Below are positions 1-6,221 of a DNA stretch of 6,492 nucleotides, in pieces. The translations under genes and the position numbers were made by a program. The stretch is taken from positions 1-6,492 of the forward strand of contig VGAV01000141.1 in the NCBI GenBank assembly GCA_016870695.1. The letters run 5' to 3'. The DNA is from Actinomycetota bacterium (GTDB taxonomy: Bacteria; Actinomycetota; Actinomycetes; Actinomycetales; Microbacteriaceae). The notes beneath the pieces are model-generated. The model searched no databases and was not told where the DNA came from. It was given only the letters and a program-made list of their open reading frames with translations. Within the stretch, counting starts at the first letter, position 1. Each line of letters opens with the position of its first letter.

Positions 1-1014
1 AACGCCCCGTGCCTCATCTTCAACACCTCGCCCGCCGCCGTCCCCGGTTTCCAGCGCCAGGGCGGCCTCGTGAACCTGTCGGACTTCCCCGACGGCGAGG
101 ACTACATCACCGAGCGCAGCGGCGACCTCGCCGACCAGTACCGCTCCGACGACGGCGGCTTCTACCAGCTGCCGTGGAAGAGCAACCCGGTCATGATCTT
201 CTACAACAAGGACCTCTTCGCACAGGCCGGACTCGACCCTGAGAACCCCGCGCTGTCGACGTACGACGAGTTCCTGCAGACGGCGCGCACGCTCACGAGC
301 GCCGGCGTCTCGCCCTACGCCATCAACCCGGCCCCGACGAGCGAGTTCTTCCAGTCCTGGTTCGACTTCTACCCGCTGTACGCGGCGCAAACCGGCGGCA
401 CGCAGCTCGTCGAGGACGGTCAGGCCACCTTCGACGACGAGAACGGCGAGGCCGTGGCCGGCTTCTGGCGCACGATCTACAGCGAGCAGCTCGCCGGCAA
501 CGAGCAGTACCAGGGCGACGCGTTCGCCGACGGTCAGGCCGCGATGGCCATCGTCGGCCCGTGGGCCGTCTCGGTCTACGGCGACAGCGTCAACTGGGGC
601 GCCGTGCCCGTGCCCACGGAGCAGGGTACCCCGGCCGACGAGACGTGGACCTTCAGCGACGCGAAGAACGTCGGCCTGTTCACCGCGTGCGAGAACAAGG
701 CGACCGCGTGGGACGTGCTGAAGTTCGCCACGAGCGAGGAGCAGGACGGCATCTGGCTCGACGAGACCGGGCAGATGCCGCTGCGGCAGGACCTCACCGA
801 CACCTACGCGGGGTACTTCGCCGAGAACCCCGCCTACGAGCAGTTCGGCGACCAGGCCGCGCGGACCGTCGAGGTGCCCAACGTGCAGAACTCGGTCGAG
901 ATCTGGCAGGCCTTCCGCGACGCCTACTCGCAGGCGGTCATCTTCGGCGAGGGCGACGTGTCGACCTTCCTGTCGGATGCCAAGACCCAGATCGACCAGC
1001 TGGCGGGGAGCTGA
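1..1014 (+). CDS. Sugar ABC transporter substrate-binding protein (family 1), 5' end missing
   Basis: This is the 3' part of an extracellular solute-binding protein of the MalE/UgpB-like family 1, which captures oligosaccharides outside the membrane and hands them to the permeases encoded just downstream. The reading frame is open from base 1, so 337 codons are visible. The ATG at position 70 is internal, because the preceding codons already read as good binding-protein sequence. The true start and the lipoprotein signal peptide lie outside the window. Family hallmarks are the YQLPW stretch followed by IFYNKDLFAQAGLDP (about residues 55-80 of the fragment), and the AMAIVGPWAV segment (about residues 182-191), the usual G-W/P-W hinge region. 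Full-length relatives are usually about 400-450 residues, so roughly the first 80-100 are missing. It ends one base before the first permease. The ligand cannot be read from the sequence; the downstream GH130 gene suggests a manno-oligosaccharide or other beta-mannoside. Confidence 0.93.
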   Translation, partial: NAPCLIFNTSPAAVPGFQRQGGLVNLSDFPDGEDYITERSGDLADQYRSDDGGFYQLPWKSNPVMIFYNKDLFAQAGLDPENPALSTYDEFLQTARTLTSAGVSPYAINPAPTSEFFQSWFDFYPLYAAQTGGTQLVEDGQATFDDENGEAVAGFWRTIYSEQLAGNEQYQGDAFADGQAAMAIVGPWAVSVYGDSVNWGAVPVPTEQGTPADETWTFSDAKNVGLFTACENKATAWDVLKFATSEEQDGIWLDETGQMPLRQDLTDTYAGYFAENPAYEQFGDQAARTVEVPNVQNSVEIWQAFRDAYSQAVIFGEGDVSTFLSDAKTQIDQLAGS

Positions 1015-1015
1015 C

Positions 1016-1996
1016 ATGTCGGCCAGCGTCGCCGGCACGGCCGGTCGCACCGGGGGAGACCCCGGGCGGCCGGACCGCGCCCCGGGTGCGGAGGCCGACA
1101 CGGACCGACGCCGGCGGCGCCGCCCGTTCGGGGCCCAGCCTCTCGGCATCCTGTTCTCGGCCCCGTACCTGATCTTCGTCGGGATCGTCTTCGCGTACCC
1201 GGTGGTCTTCGCGGTGTGGATGTCGTTCCACGATTACTTCTTCACCGCCCCGGGTGCCCAGGTCGACCGCCCGTTCGTGGGCCTCGACAACTATGTGACC
1301 GCGCTGAGCGACCCCGCCGTCTGGCGGTCGTTCGGCAACGTCGGCATCTTCCTGCTCATCAACGTGCCGCTCACCGTGGTGCTGTCGATCGTGCTCGCCA
1401 CGGCGCTGGACCGCGTGGTGCGTGCCCGGACGTTCTTCCGCGTGGCGTTCTACGTGCCCTACGTGACGGCGTCGGTGGCGGTGGTCGCGGTCTGGCTCTT
1501 CCTGTTCTCGAACACGGGTCTGGTGAACAACGCGCTCGGCCCGCTGGCGCCCGACCCGTCGTGGCTGGTCAACTCGTCGCTGGCGATGCCGACGATCGCC
1601 CTCTTCGTCACGTGGAAGGGGCTGGGGTTCTACATCCTGCTCTACCTCGCGGCCCTGCAGAACGTGCAGCGCGAGCTGTACGAGTCCGTCGCGGTCGACG
1701 GCGGCGGCCGCATCCGCCAGTTCTTCGCCGTCACCGTGCCGGGGGTGCGTCCCGCGACGTTCCTCGTGGTCCTGCTGGCGACCATCACCGGCGCCAACCT
1801 CTTCACCGAGCCCTACCTGCTCACGAACGGCGGGGGGCCCAACGGCGCCTCCACCTCGCCCGTGCTGCTGATCTACCAGAAGGGCATCGAGCAGCAGAAC
1901 CCCGACGTGGCCGCGGCCATCGGCGTGGTGCTGATCGTCTTCGTGCTCGTCATCGCGCTGCTGCAGCGCCGGTTCGTGGGAAGGGAGGAGTCGTGA
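1016..1996 (+). CDS. Carbohydrate ABC transporter permease, MalF/UgpA type
   Basis: This is the first inner-membrane permease subunit of a CUT1-type sugar importer, 326 residues long. The start at 1016 is chosen because a GGGGAG ribosome binding site (1005-1010) sits 5 bases upstream and the upstream gene ends at 1014; an in-frame ATG at 977 lies inside that gene. The N-terminus is a polar tail of about 38 residues ending in six arginines (31-36). Six membrane segments follow at about 42-69, 105-131, 142-164, 187-212, 245-262 and 297-317. The cytoplasmic EAA loop that docks the ATPase lies at 222-242 and reads YESVAVDGGG, ending VTVPG; the usual E-A-A is changed to E-S-V. The segment TEPYLLTNGGGP (264-275) is typical of the family. 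It heterodimerises with the permease encoded at 1993. The role is certain at family level; the substrate is inferred. Confidence 0.95.
   Translation: MSASVAGTAGRTGGDPGRPDRAPGAEADTDRRRRRRPFGAQPLGILFSAPYLIFVGIVFAYPVVFAVWMSFHDYFFTAPGAQVDRPFVGLDNYVTALSDPAVWRSFGNVGIFLLINVPLTVVLSIVLATALDRVVRARTFFRVAFYVPYVTASVAVVAVWLFLFSNTGLVNNALGPLAPDPSWLVNSSLAMPTIALFVTWKGLGFYILLYLAALQNVQRELYESVAVDGGGRIRQFFAVTVPGVRPATFLVVLLATITGANLFTEPYLLTNGGGPNGASTSPVLLIYQKGIEQQNPDVAAAIGVVLIVFVLVIALLQRRFVGREES
1982..1988 (+). promoter_or_regulatory. Ribosome binding site deciding the GTG start at 1993
   Basis: AGGGAGG lies 4 bases before GTG 1993 and inside the last codons of the upstream permease. It supports a GTG start in the 4-base GTGA overlap with the upstream stop codon, since no in-frame ATG sits nearby. 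The arrangement implies translational coupling of the two permeases in a 1:1 ratio. Confidence 0.75.
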
Positions 1997-2820
1997 AGAG
2001 CAAGATCGCAACCTACGCCGTCCTCAGCGTCGGGGCCCTGGCGTTCCTGTTCCCCTTCTACTACATGGTCGTCGGGTCGCTGCAGACCAGCCCCGACCCG
2101 TCGATCTCAGGGGCGTTCCCGCACCCGTCCAACCTCACCACCGCGAACTACACGGCGATCGACGGCCGCATCGACCTGCTGCAGGGGCTGGCGAACTCGG
2201 GCATCTTCACCGGCGGCGTGATCCTCGGCACGATCGTGTTCGGCGTGCTCGCCGGCTACGCGCTCGCCGTGCTGCGGTGGCGCGGCCGGTCGGCGACCTT
2301 CGCGCTCGTCCTGCTCGTGCAGGTCGTGCCGTTCCAGCTGCTGATGATCCCGCTCTACGTGCTCATCGCCCGGGATTACGGGCTGAGCGACAGCTACCTC
2401 GGGATGATCCTGCCGTTCTTCATCAACTCCACGGCGGTGGTGATCTTCCGGCAGTACTTCCTGCAGCTGCCCAAGGAGCTGTTCGACGCCGCCCGCATCG
2501 ACGGGGCGGGGGAGTTCCGCCTCCTGTGGAGCGTCGCCCTTCCCCTCGTGCGACCGGCGCTGCTGACGGCGGTGCTGCTGACGTTCATCGGTCCGTGGAA
2601 CGAGTTCCTCTGGCCGTTCCTCATCACGAAGGAGGCGTCGATGCAGCCCCTCGCGGTGTCGCTGGCCAACTTCATCTCCACCATCGCCGCGTCGACGACC
2701 AACCCGTTCGGAGCGATGATGGCCGGCGCCGTCGTGCTGGCCGCCCCCGCGGTGGCGCTGTTCCTGATCTTCCAGCGCTACTTCACCTCGAACGACCTCG
2801 GATCCGGAGTGAAAGGATGA
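1993..2820 (+). CDS. Carbohydrate ABC transporter permease, MalG/UgpE type
   Basis: This is the second permease subunit of the sugar importer, 275 residues starting at GTG 1993, which shares four bases (GTGA) with the stop of the first permease. The reading frame stays open far upstream of 1993, but that stretch is a shadow of the preceding gene. Membrane segments are visible at about 6-30, 68-94, 102-126, 136-156, 186-208 and 238-260. The EAA loop is canonical: ELFDAARIDGAGEF (162-175) followed by ALPLVRPAL (182-190). PWNEFLWP (201-208) and the C-terminal QRYFTSNDLGSGVKG (261-275) are standard for MalG-like subunits. At 275 residues it has the usual length. It pairs with the upstream permease to form the channel. 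No ATPase gene follows; instead a GH130 enzyme overlaps its 3' end, tying import directly to intracellular sugar breakdown. Confidence 0.95.
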   Translation: MKSKIATYAVLSVGALAFLFPFYYMVVGSLQTSPDPSISGAFPHPSNLTTANYTAIDGRIDLLQGLANSGIFTGGVILGTIVFGVLAGYALAVLRWRGRSATFALVLLVQVVPFQLLMIPLYVLIARDYGLSDSYLGMILPFFINSTAVVIFRQYFLQLPKELFDAARIDGAGEFRLLWSVALPLVRPALLTAVLLTFIGPWNEFLWPFLITKEASMQPLAVSLANFISTIAASTTNPFGAMMAGAVVLAAPAVALFLIFQRYFTSNDLGSGVKG

Positions 2821-3890
2821 CAATGACCCCCGAATCCCCCGTCCCCTACCGCCTCACGCGCGTCGGGGTGGTGATGACCCCCGAGCCCGGCAACGCCGAC
2901 GAGGCCGAGGGCGTGTTGAACCCCGCCTCCGGTCGCGGCCCCGACGGCCGCCTCTACCTCCTGCCGCGTCTCGTCGCAGAGGGCAACGTCTCGCGCGTGG
3001 GCCTGGCCAGCGTCGTCGTGGAGGACGGCATCCCCGTCGGCGTCGAACGGGAGGGCGTCGTGCTCGCCCCGGACCGGGGGTGGGAGCGCGGGGTCGGCAA
3101 CGCCGGAACCGAGGACCCGCGCACGACGTGGATCGCCGCGCTCGGACTGCACGTCATGACGTACGTCGCGTACGGTCCCCTCGGCCCGCGCACGGCGCTC
3201 GCCGTGTCGGAGGACCTCCGCGAGTGGCGGCGCCTGGGCCCGGTGCACTTCCGGTACCAGGAGGACCTCGACATGGACCTCAACCTCTTCCACAACAAGG
3301 ACACCGTCTTCTTCCCCGAGCCGGTGACCGCCCCCGACGGGACCGAGGCCTTCGCGGTCCTCCACCGTCCCATGTGGGACGTCGGCGAGACGAAGCCCGG
3401 ACAGGGCGTCCGGGTACCGGCGGGCATCGAGGACGAACGGCAGTCGATCTGGATCAGCTATGTGCCGGTGGCATCCGTCCGGGAGGACCTCGCGAACCTC
3501 GTCCTCTGGGAGCAGCACCGTTTCGTGGCGGGGCCGCAGTTCCCGTTCGAGGAGGTCAAGATCGGGGGCGGTCCGCCGCCGCTGCGCATCCCCGAGGGGT
3601 GGCTCGTGCTGCACCACGGCGTGACCGGCGTCATCGACAGCGCGTTCTCGCAGCAGCAGAAGGTCAACTACGCGGCGGGAGCGTTGATCCTGGATGCCAC
3701 GGACCCGAGCCGCGTGATCGCGCGGACGCCCGAGCCGCTCCTGGCCCCCGAGACCGACGACGAGCGCAGCGGCATCGTGCCGAACGTCGTGTTCCCCACC
3801 GCCATCGAGGAGATCGAGGGACGCCACTTCGTCTTCTACGGGATGGCGGACTCCAAGATCGGCGTCGCCCTGCTGGAGCGCACCGACTGA
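2817..3890 (+). CDS. GH130 family glycoside phosphorylase (probable beta-mannoside phosphorylase)
   Basis: This 357-residue cytoplasmic enzyme (no signal peptide) has the five-bladed beta-propeller signature of GH130. Members mostly use phosphate to split beta-mannosides, giving mannose 1-phosphate and a shortened sugar; some are hydrolases. Visible family motifs are GTEDPR (97-102; Asp100 aligns with the proposed general acid), FHNKD (158-162) then FFPEPV, LHRPMW (182-187), KIGGGPPPL (248-256), LVLHHGV (263-269), RTPEPLLAPE, VPNVVFPT near 325-335 and FYGMADSKIG near the end. Arg102, Lys161, Arg184, Lys248 and His266/267 are of the kind that bind phosphate in phosphorylases, which favours phosphorolysis over hydrolysis; this assignment is from memory of the family. 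Two starts are possible: ATG 2817, overlapping the upstream stop as ATGA with GGAG 7 bases before it, or ATG 2823, with AAAGG 6 bases before it. They differ by two residues. The linkage and acceptor (glucose, mannose, GlcNAc) cannot be told. Confidence 0.9.
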   Translation: MTMTPESPVPYRLTRVGVVMTPEPGNADEAEGVLNPASGRGPDGRLYLLPRLVAEGNVSRVGLASVVVEDGIPVGVEREGVVLAPDRGWERGVGNAGTEDPRTTWIAALGLHVMTYVAYGPLGPRTALAVSEDLREWRRLGPVHFRYQEDLDMDLNLFHNKDTVFFPEPVTAPDGTEAFAVLHRPMWDVGETKPGQGVRVPAGIEDERQSIWISYVPVASVREDLANLVLWEQHRFVAGPQFPFEEVKIGGGPPPLRIPEGWLVLHHGVTGVIDSAFSQQQKVNYAAGALILDATDPSRVIARTPEPLLAPETDDERSGIVPNVVFPTAIEEIEGRHFVFYGMADSKIGVALLERTD

Positions 3891-3936
3891 CACGTCCGCG
3901 CCCGCCGGCCGACGATGACCGGCGCGGTGCGGACCG

Positions 3937-3982
3937 ACGCGGGGGAGTCGGGTTCCCCTCTGGACGAACCCGGCCCCCGCGT
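3937..3982 (+). terminator. Hairpin between the GH130 gene and the secreted-protein gene
   Basis: The left arm 3937-3954 and the right arm 3967-3982 pair over ACGCGGGGG (9 bp) and CGGGTT (6 bp), separated by an internal bulge (AGT against G/C), with a 12-base loop. No T-run follows, only GTTGTGT-like sequence, so it is not a classical rho-independent terminator. In a GC-rich actinobacterium such stems often end or attenuate transcription. It lies 46 bases after the GH130 stop and about 30 before the next start, so it could separate the transporter operon from the secreted protein, or lower read-through into it. No convincing -35/-10 promoter was found in the 3891-4013 spacer. Confidence 0.55.
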
Positions 3983-4013
3983 TGTGTACTGACCCCCTGC
4001 GAAAGGATCCCCC

Positions 4014-6038
4014 ATGAACGCACGATGGAGTGCGCGCGGCCTCGCCGTCGTCGGCGCGGTCGCCCTCGCGATGCCCCTGGCGGTCGCCGCCCCGGCTGCC
4101 GCGTCGGCCGCCCTCGCGACCCGGCCGGCGCAGACGGCCGCCGGGCCGTTGACGACTCTCGACCACCTCGACTTCCTCCTCGACGAGGCCACCCCGCCGG
4201 CCGACGTGCCCGGCCACACGACCTACCGTCTGAAGCAGGAGCCGACGCTGCTCGCGCCGTGGACGTACGCGGACGCACGCGACGGCGGCACGTTCCAGCG
4301 CGTCGGCGGCGGCCCGCTCGACCCGGTCACCGGTGAGTGGGGCCAGGGCGCCTACAACGCCGACGACAACACGCGGGCCGCCGTCGTCTACGTGCGCCAC
4401 TGGCAGCAGACCGGCGACGCCGACAGTCGCCAGAAGGCGTACGAGCTGCTGCGGACCGTCGCCTATCACCAGACGACCGACGGCCCGGACGCCGGGAACG
4501 TCGTCCTGTGGATGCAGCCCGACGGCGAGCTCAACGCGTCCGCCGAGCCCGTCGAGCTGCCGGACCCGTCCGACTCGGGCCCGAGCTACTGGCTCGCCCG
4601 CACCGTCTGGGCGCTCGGCGAGGGCTACGCCGCCTTCGCCGACGACGACCCCGCCTTCGCCGCCTTCCTGAAGGAGCGGCTCGCGCTGTCGCGCGGCGCG
4701 ATCGAGCGCGATGTGCTGTCGAAGTACGGGCAGTTCACGACGGCCGACGGCAAGCGCGTCCCCGCATGGCTCATCGTGGACGGGGCGGATGCCACGGCCG
4801 AGGCGGTCCTCGGGCTGACGGCGGCCGTCCGCGCCGGCGACGAGGATTCGGCCACCGCGGCCCGCCGGTTGGCCGAGGGTGTGGCGGCGATGGCATCCGG
4901 TGACACCCGCCAGTGGCCCTATGGGGCGGTGCTGCCATGGGCGCAGTCGCCCGCGGCCTGGCACTCGTGGGGCTCGCAGATGCCCGCCGCGCTCGCCGCG
5001 GCCGGCGACCTGTTCGGCGACGACGCCCTGCTCGCCCCGGCGGTCACGGACGCGACGAGCTTCACCACCACGCTGCTCACCGCCGGCGGACCGGACAACG
5101 GCTGGTTCCCGAGCCCGACCGACCGCGTGCAGATCGCCTACGGGGCCGACTCCCGCGTGCAGTCGCTGCTGGCGCTCGCCGACGTCACCGGGTCGACGGC
5201 GTTCGCCGAGCTCGCCGGCATCCAGGCCGCCTGGTTCTTCGGCGCCAACCGTGCGGGCGAGCCGATGTACGACCCGGCCACCGGGGTGACGTTCGACGGC
5301 CTGCAGGCCGACGGCAGCATCAACCGCAACAGCGGCGCCGAGTCGACGATCCACGGTCTGCTCACCGCCCTTGCGCTCGACGCGCACCCGGACGTGGCCG
5401 CGCGCGCGACGCAGCTGACCGACGTCGAGGACCGCGTCGGGCTCTCGTACGTCGAGGCGGAGGACGCGACCCGCACGGACGGCACCGTCTCGACGCCGGA
5501 GTCGTCGTGGACGGGCGAGGCGAGCTGGTCGGGCGATCGTCTGACGCTGTCGCCGCGGCAGAGTGCGACGTGGGACATCGGCACGGCGGAGTCGCGACGG
5601 TGGATCGAGCCGGTGGTGTGGACCGCACCGGGGCAGAGCACGACCTCCGCCTGGCGGTCCGCGGGTCTGCTGCGGGTCACCGGCCCGGAGCAGGGCATCT
5701 CGCCGACGCCGGGCGCGCTCCTGCCGTACGGTCTCACGGCCCCGGTCTCGGCCGACCGCCGCGAGGTGGCGGTGACCGCGCAGCGCGGCGACCTCGTCCT
5801 GGACGGGATCATCGTGCGCCCGTGGATCTCGCGTCTCGTGCTCGGCGGCGACACGGCCCGCACCGAGCTGGTGCACTCGAGCGCCCTCGCCCCGCAGCGC
5901 ACGGACGTCGGAACGGACGGGCGCCCCACGACCGTGCGGGTGTACGACGCATCCGGCGCACTCGTCCGGACGGCGGCGGCGCAGGGCGTGACGTCGGTCG
6001 TCGTGCCGGCGGGCGGGCTGGCGATCGCCGCGGACTGA
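4014..6038 (+). CDS. Secreted helical-barrel protein with C-terminal CBM-like domain; putative glycan-active enzyme
   Basis: This 674-residue protein has GAAAGGA (4001-4007) 6 bases before its ATG. A Sec signal peptide is clear: MNARWSARG, a hydrophobic core at about 9-25, and an AAASA site with cleavage near residue 32. Residues about 45-460 look like an (alpha/alpha)6-barrel of the six-hairpin glycosidase/AGE-like type, with helices alternating with Trp/Asp-rich loops. Conserved-looking loop motifs are YNADDNTRA (114-122), VVLWMQPDGELN (from 163), DGADATAEA (256-264), WHSWGSQM (316-323), GPDNGWFP (359-366), IAYGADSRVQ (374-383), WFFGANRAG (407-415) and SINRNSGAEST (435-445). Asp117/Asp118, Asp259, Asp361, Asp379 and Glu443 are candidate catalytic acids; the paired aspartates recall GH76 mannanases, a resemblance too short to assign. 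From YVEAEDAT (479-486) to about 600 the sequence is beta-rich and opens like CBM6/CBM35. I cannot name the family. Its position after a GH130 operon suggests an extracellular hydrolase, lyase or epimerase-like enzyme on mannose-containing glycans. It has no LPXTG anchor. Confidence 0.85.
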   Translation: MNARWSARGLAVVGAVALAMPLAVAAPAAASAALATRPAQTAAGPLTTLDHLDFLLDEATPPADVPGHTTYRLKQEPTLLAPWTYADARDGGTFQRVGGGPLDPVTGEWGQGAYNADDNTRAAVVYVRHWQQTGDADSRQKAYELLRTVAYHQTTDGPDAGNVVLWMQPDGELNASAEPVELPDPSDSGPSYWLARTVWALGEGYAAFADDDPAFAAFLKERLALSRGAIERDVLSKYGQFTTADGKRVPAWLIVDGADATAEAVLGLTAAVRAGDEDSATAARRLAEGVAAMASGDTRQWPYGAVLPWAQSPAAWHSWGSQMPAALAAAGDLFGDDALLAPAVTDATSFTTTLLTAGGPDNGWFPSPTDRVQIAYGADSRVQSLLALADVTGSTAFAELAGIQAAWFFGANRAGEPMYDPATGVTFDGLQADGSINRNSGAESTIHGLLTALALDAHPDVAARATQLTDVEDRVGLSYVEAEDATRTDGTVSTPESSWTGEASWSGDRLTLSPRQSATWDIGTAESRRWIEPVVWTAPGQSTTSAWRSAGLLRVTGPEQGISPTPGALLPYGLTAPVSADRREVAVTAQRGDLVLDGIIVRPWISRLVLGGDTARTELVHSSALAPQRTDVGTDGRPTTVRVYDASGALVRTAAAQGVTSVVVPAGGLAIAAD

Positions 6039-6049
6039 GCGGGCTCGTC

Positions 6050-6082
6050 GGAGGGGAGGGGGGCGCGGCATCCCTCCCCTCC
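6050..6082 (+). terminator. Perfect GC-rich hairpin after the secreted-protein gene
   Basis: GGAGGGGAGGG (6050-6060) pairs perfectly with CCCTCCCCTCC (6072-6082), giving an 11-bp stem with an 11-base loop that contains GGCATCC. It begins 11 bases after the stop codon at 6036-6038. The following bases (CGTTCTCC) hold only a weak T signal, as is common for terminators in high-GC actinobacteria. Its position and perfect pairing make it the likely transcription end for the secreted-protein gene. Confidence 0.75.
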
Positions 6083-6090
6083 CGTTCTCC

Positions 6091-6163
6091 CGCCGATGAA
6101 CGCTCCCGGCACCGAGGAACGCCCGCACCCGGCGTTTCCGCGTGCAGACGGCGTTCATCGGCG
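6091..6163. repeat. 73-base imperfect palindrome with three concentric arm pairs
   Basis: The segment is symmetric about base 6127. The outer arms CGCCGATGAACGC (6091-6103) and GCGTTCATCGGCG (6151-6163) are a perfect 13-bp inverted repeat. Inside, GCAC (6109-6112) pairs with GTGC (6142-6145). The inner AACGCC (6118-6123) pairs with GGCGTT (6131-6136), extended by one G-U and one G-C pair, around a 7-base loop. A transcript of either strand would form one long, interrupted hairpin. GAACGC or its complement occurs in all four outer and inner arms. It could be a bidirectional terminator, a REP-like or MITE-like dispersed intergenic element, or a protein-binding site; only a genome-wide search would tell which. 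Confidence 0.7.
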
Positions 6164-6187
6164 AATCGTCGTGTCCGATTTCCGCCA

Positions 6188-6199
6188 GCCGATGTCGGC
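6188..6199. repeat. Short palindrome upstream of the Ada-type gene
   Basis: GCCGA-TG-TCGGC is a perfect 5-bp inverted repeat with a 2-base centre, 22 bases before the start codon at 6222. It could be an operator or a small leader hairpin, but so short a GC-rich palindrome may also be chance. Confidence 0.3.
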
Positions 6200-6209
6200 G
6201 GGGCGGGGC

Positions 6210-6213
6210 AGGA
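6210..6213 (+). promoter_or_regulatory. Ribosome binding site favouring ATG 6222 over ATG 6213
   Basis: AGGA lies 8 bases before ATG 6222. The in-frame ATG at 6213 would have no properly spaced purine motif other than GGGG around 6204-6207. The later start also gives the same Cys numbering as E. coli Ada. Confidence 0.5.
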
Positions 6214-6221
6214 TGGATGCC

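Noticed and set aside
70..1014. ATG at 70 as the start of the solute-binding protein
   Set aside because: The frame is open to base 1 and the codons before 70 encode normal binding-protein sequence; a start at 70 would lack a signal peptide.
1216..1992. Long upstream extension in the frame of the second permease
   Set aside because: The extension lies entirely inside the first permease gene in another frame and is Arg/Ala-rich; real permease sequence begins at GTG 1993.
938..2011. Minus-strand open frame of 357 codons
   Set aside because: It covers the first permease on the opposite strand, has highly polar low-complexity composition (Arg, Glu, Asp, His) and no recognisable fold.
3904..3925. 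Small inverted repeat GCCGG ... CCGGC in the spacer after GH130
   Set aside because: The arms are only five GC-only bases; such repeats are expected by chance at this base composition, and the larger stem at 3937-3982 is far better supported.
3982..4008. TTGTGT at 3982-3987 as a -35 box for the secreted-protein gene
   Set aside because: No -10-like hexamer lies at a suitable distance, and the position would put the start of transcription inside or beyond the ribosome binding site.
3080..4336. Plus-strand open frame bridging the GH130 gene, the spacer and the secreted-protein gene
   Set aside because: It is a second-frame shadow dominated by Arg, Gly and Pro, with no domain and no ribosome binding site.
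4353..4379. GH76 mannanase assignment for the secreted protein from its paired aspartates
   Set aside because: Only a short D-D-N motif is shared; the surrounding residues and the other motifs do not match GH76 well enough to name the family.
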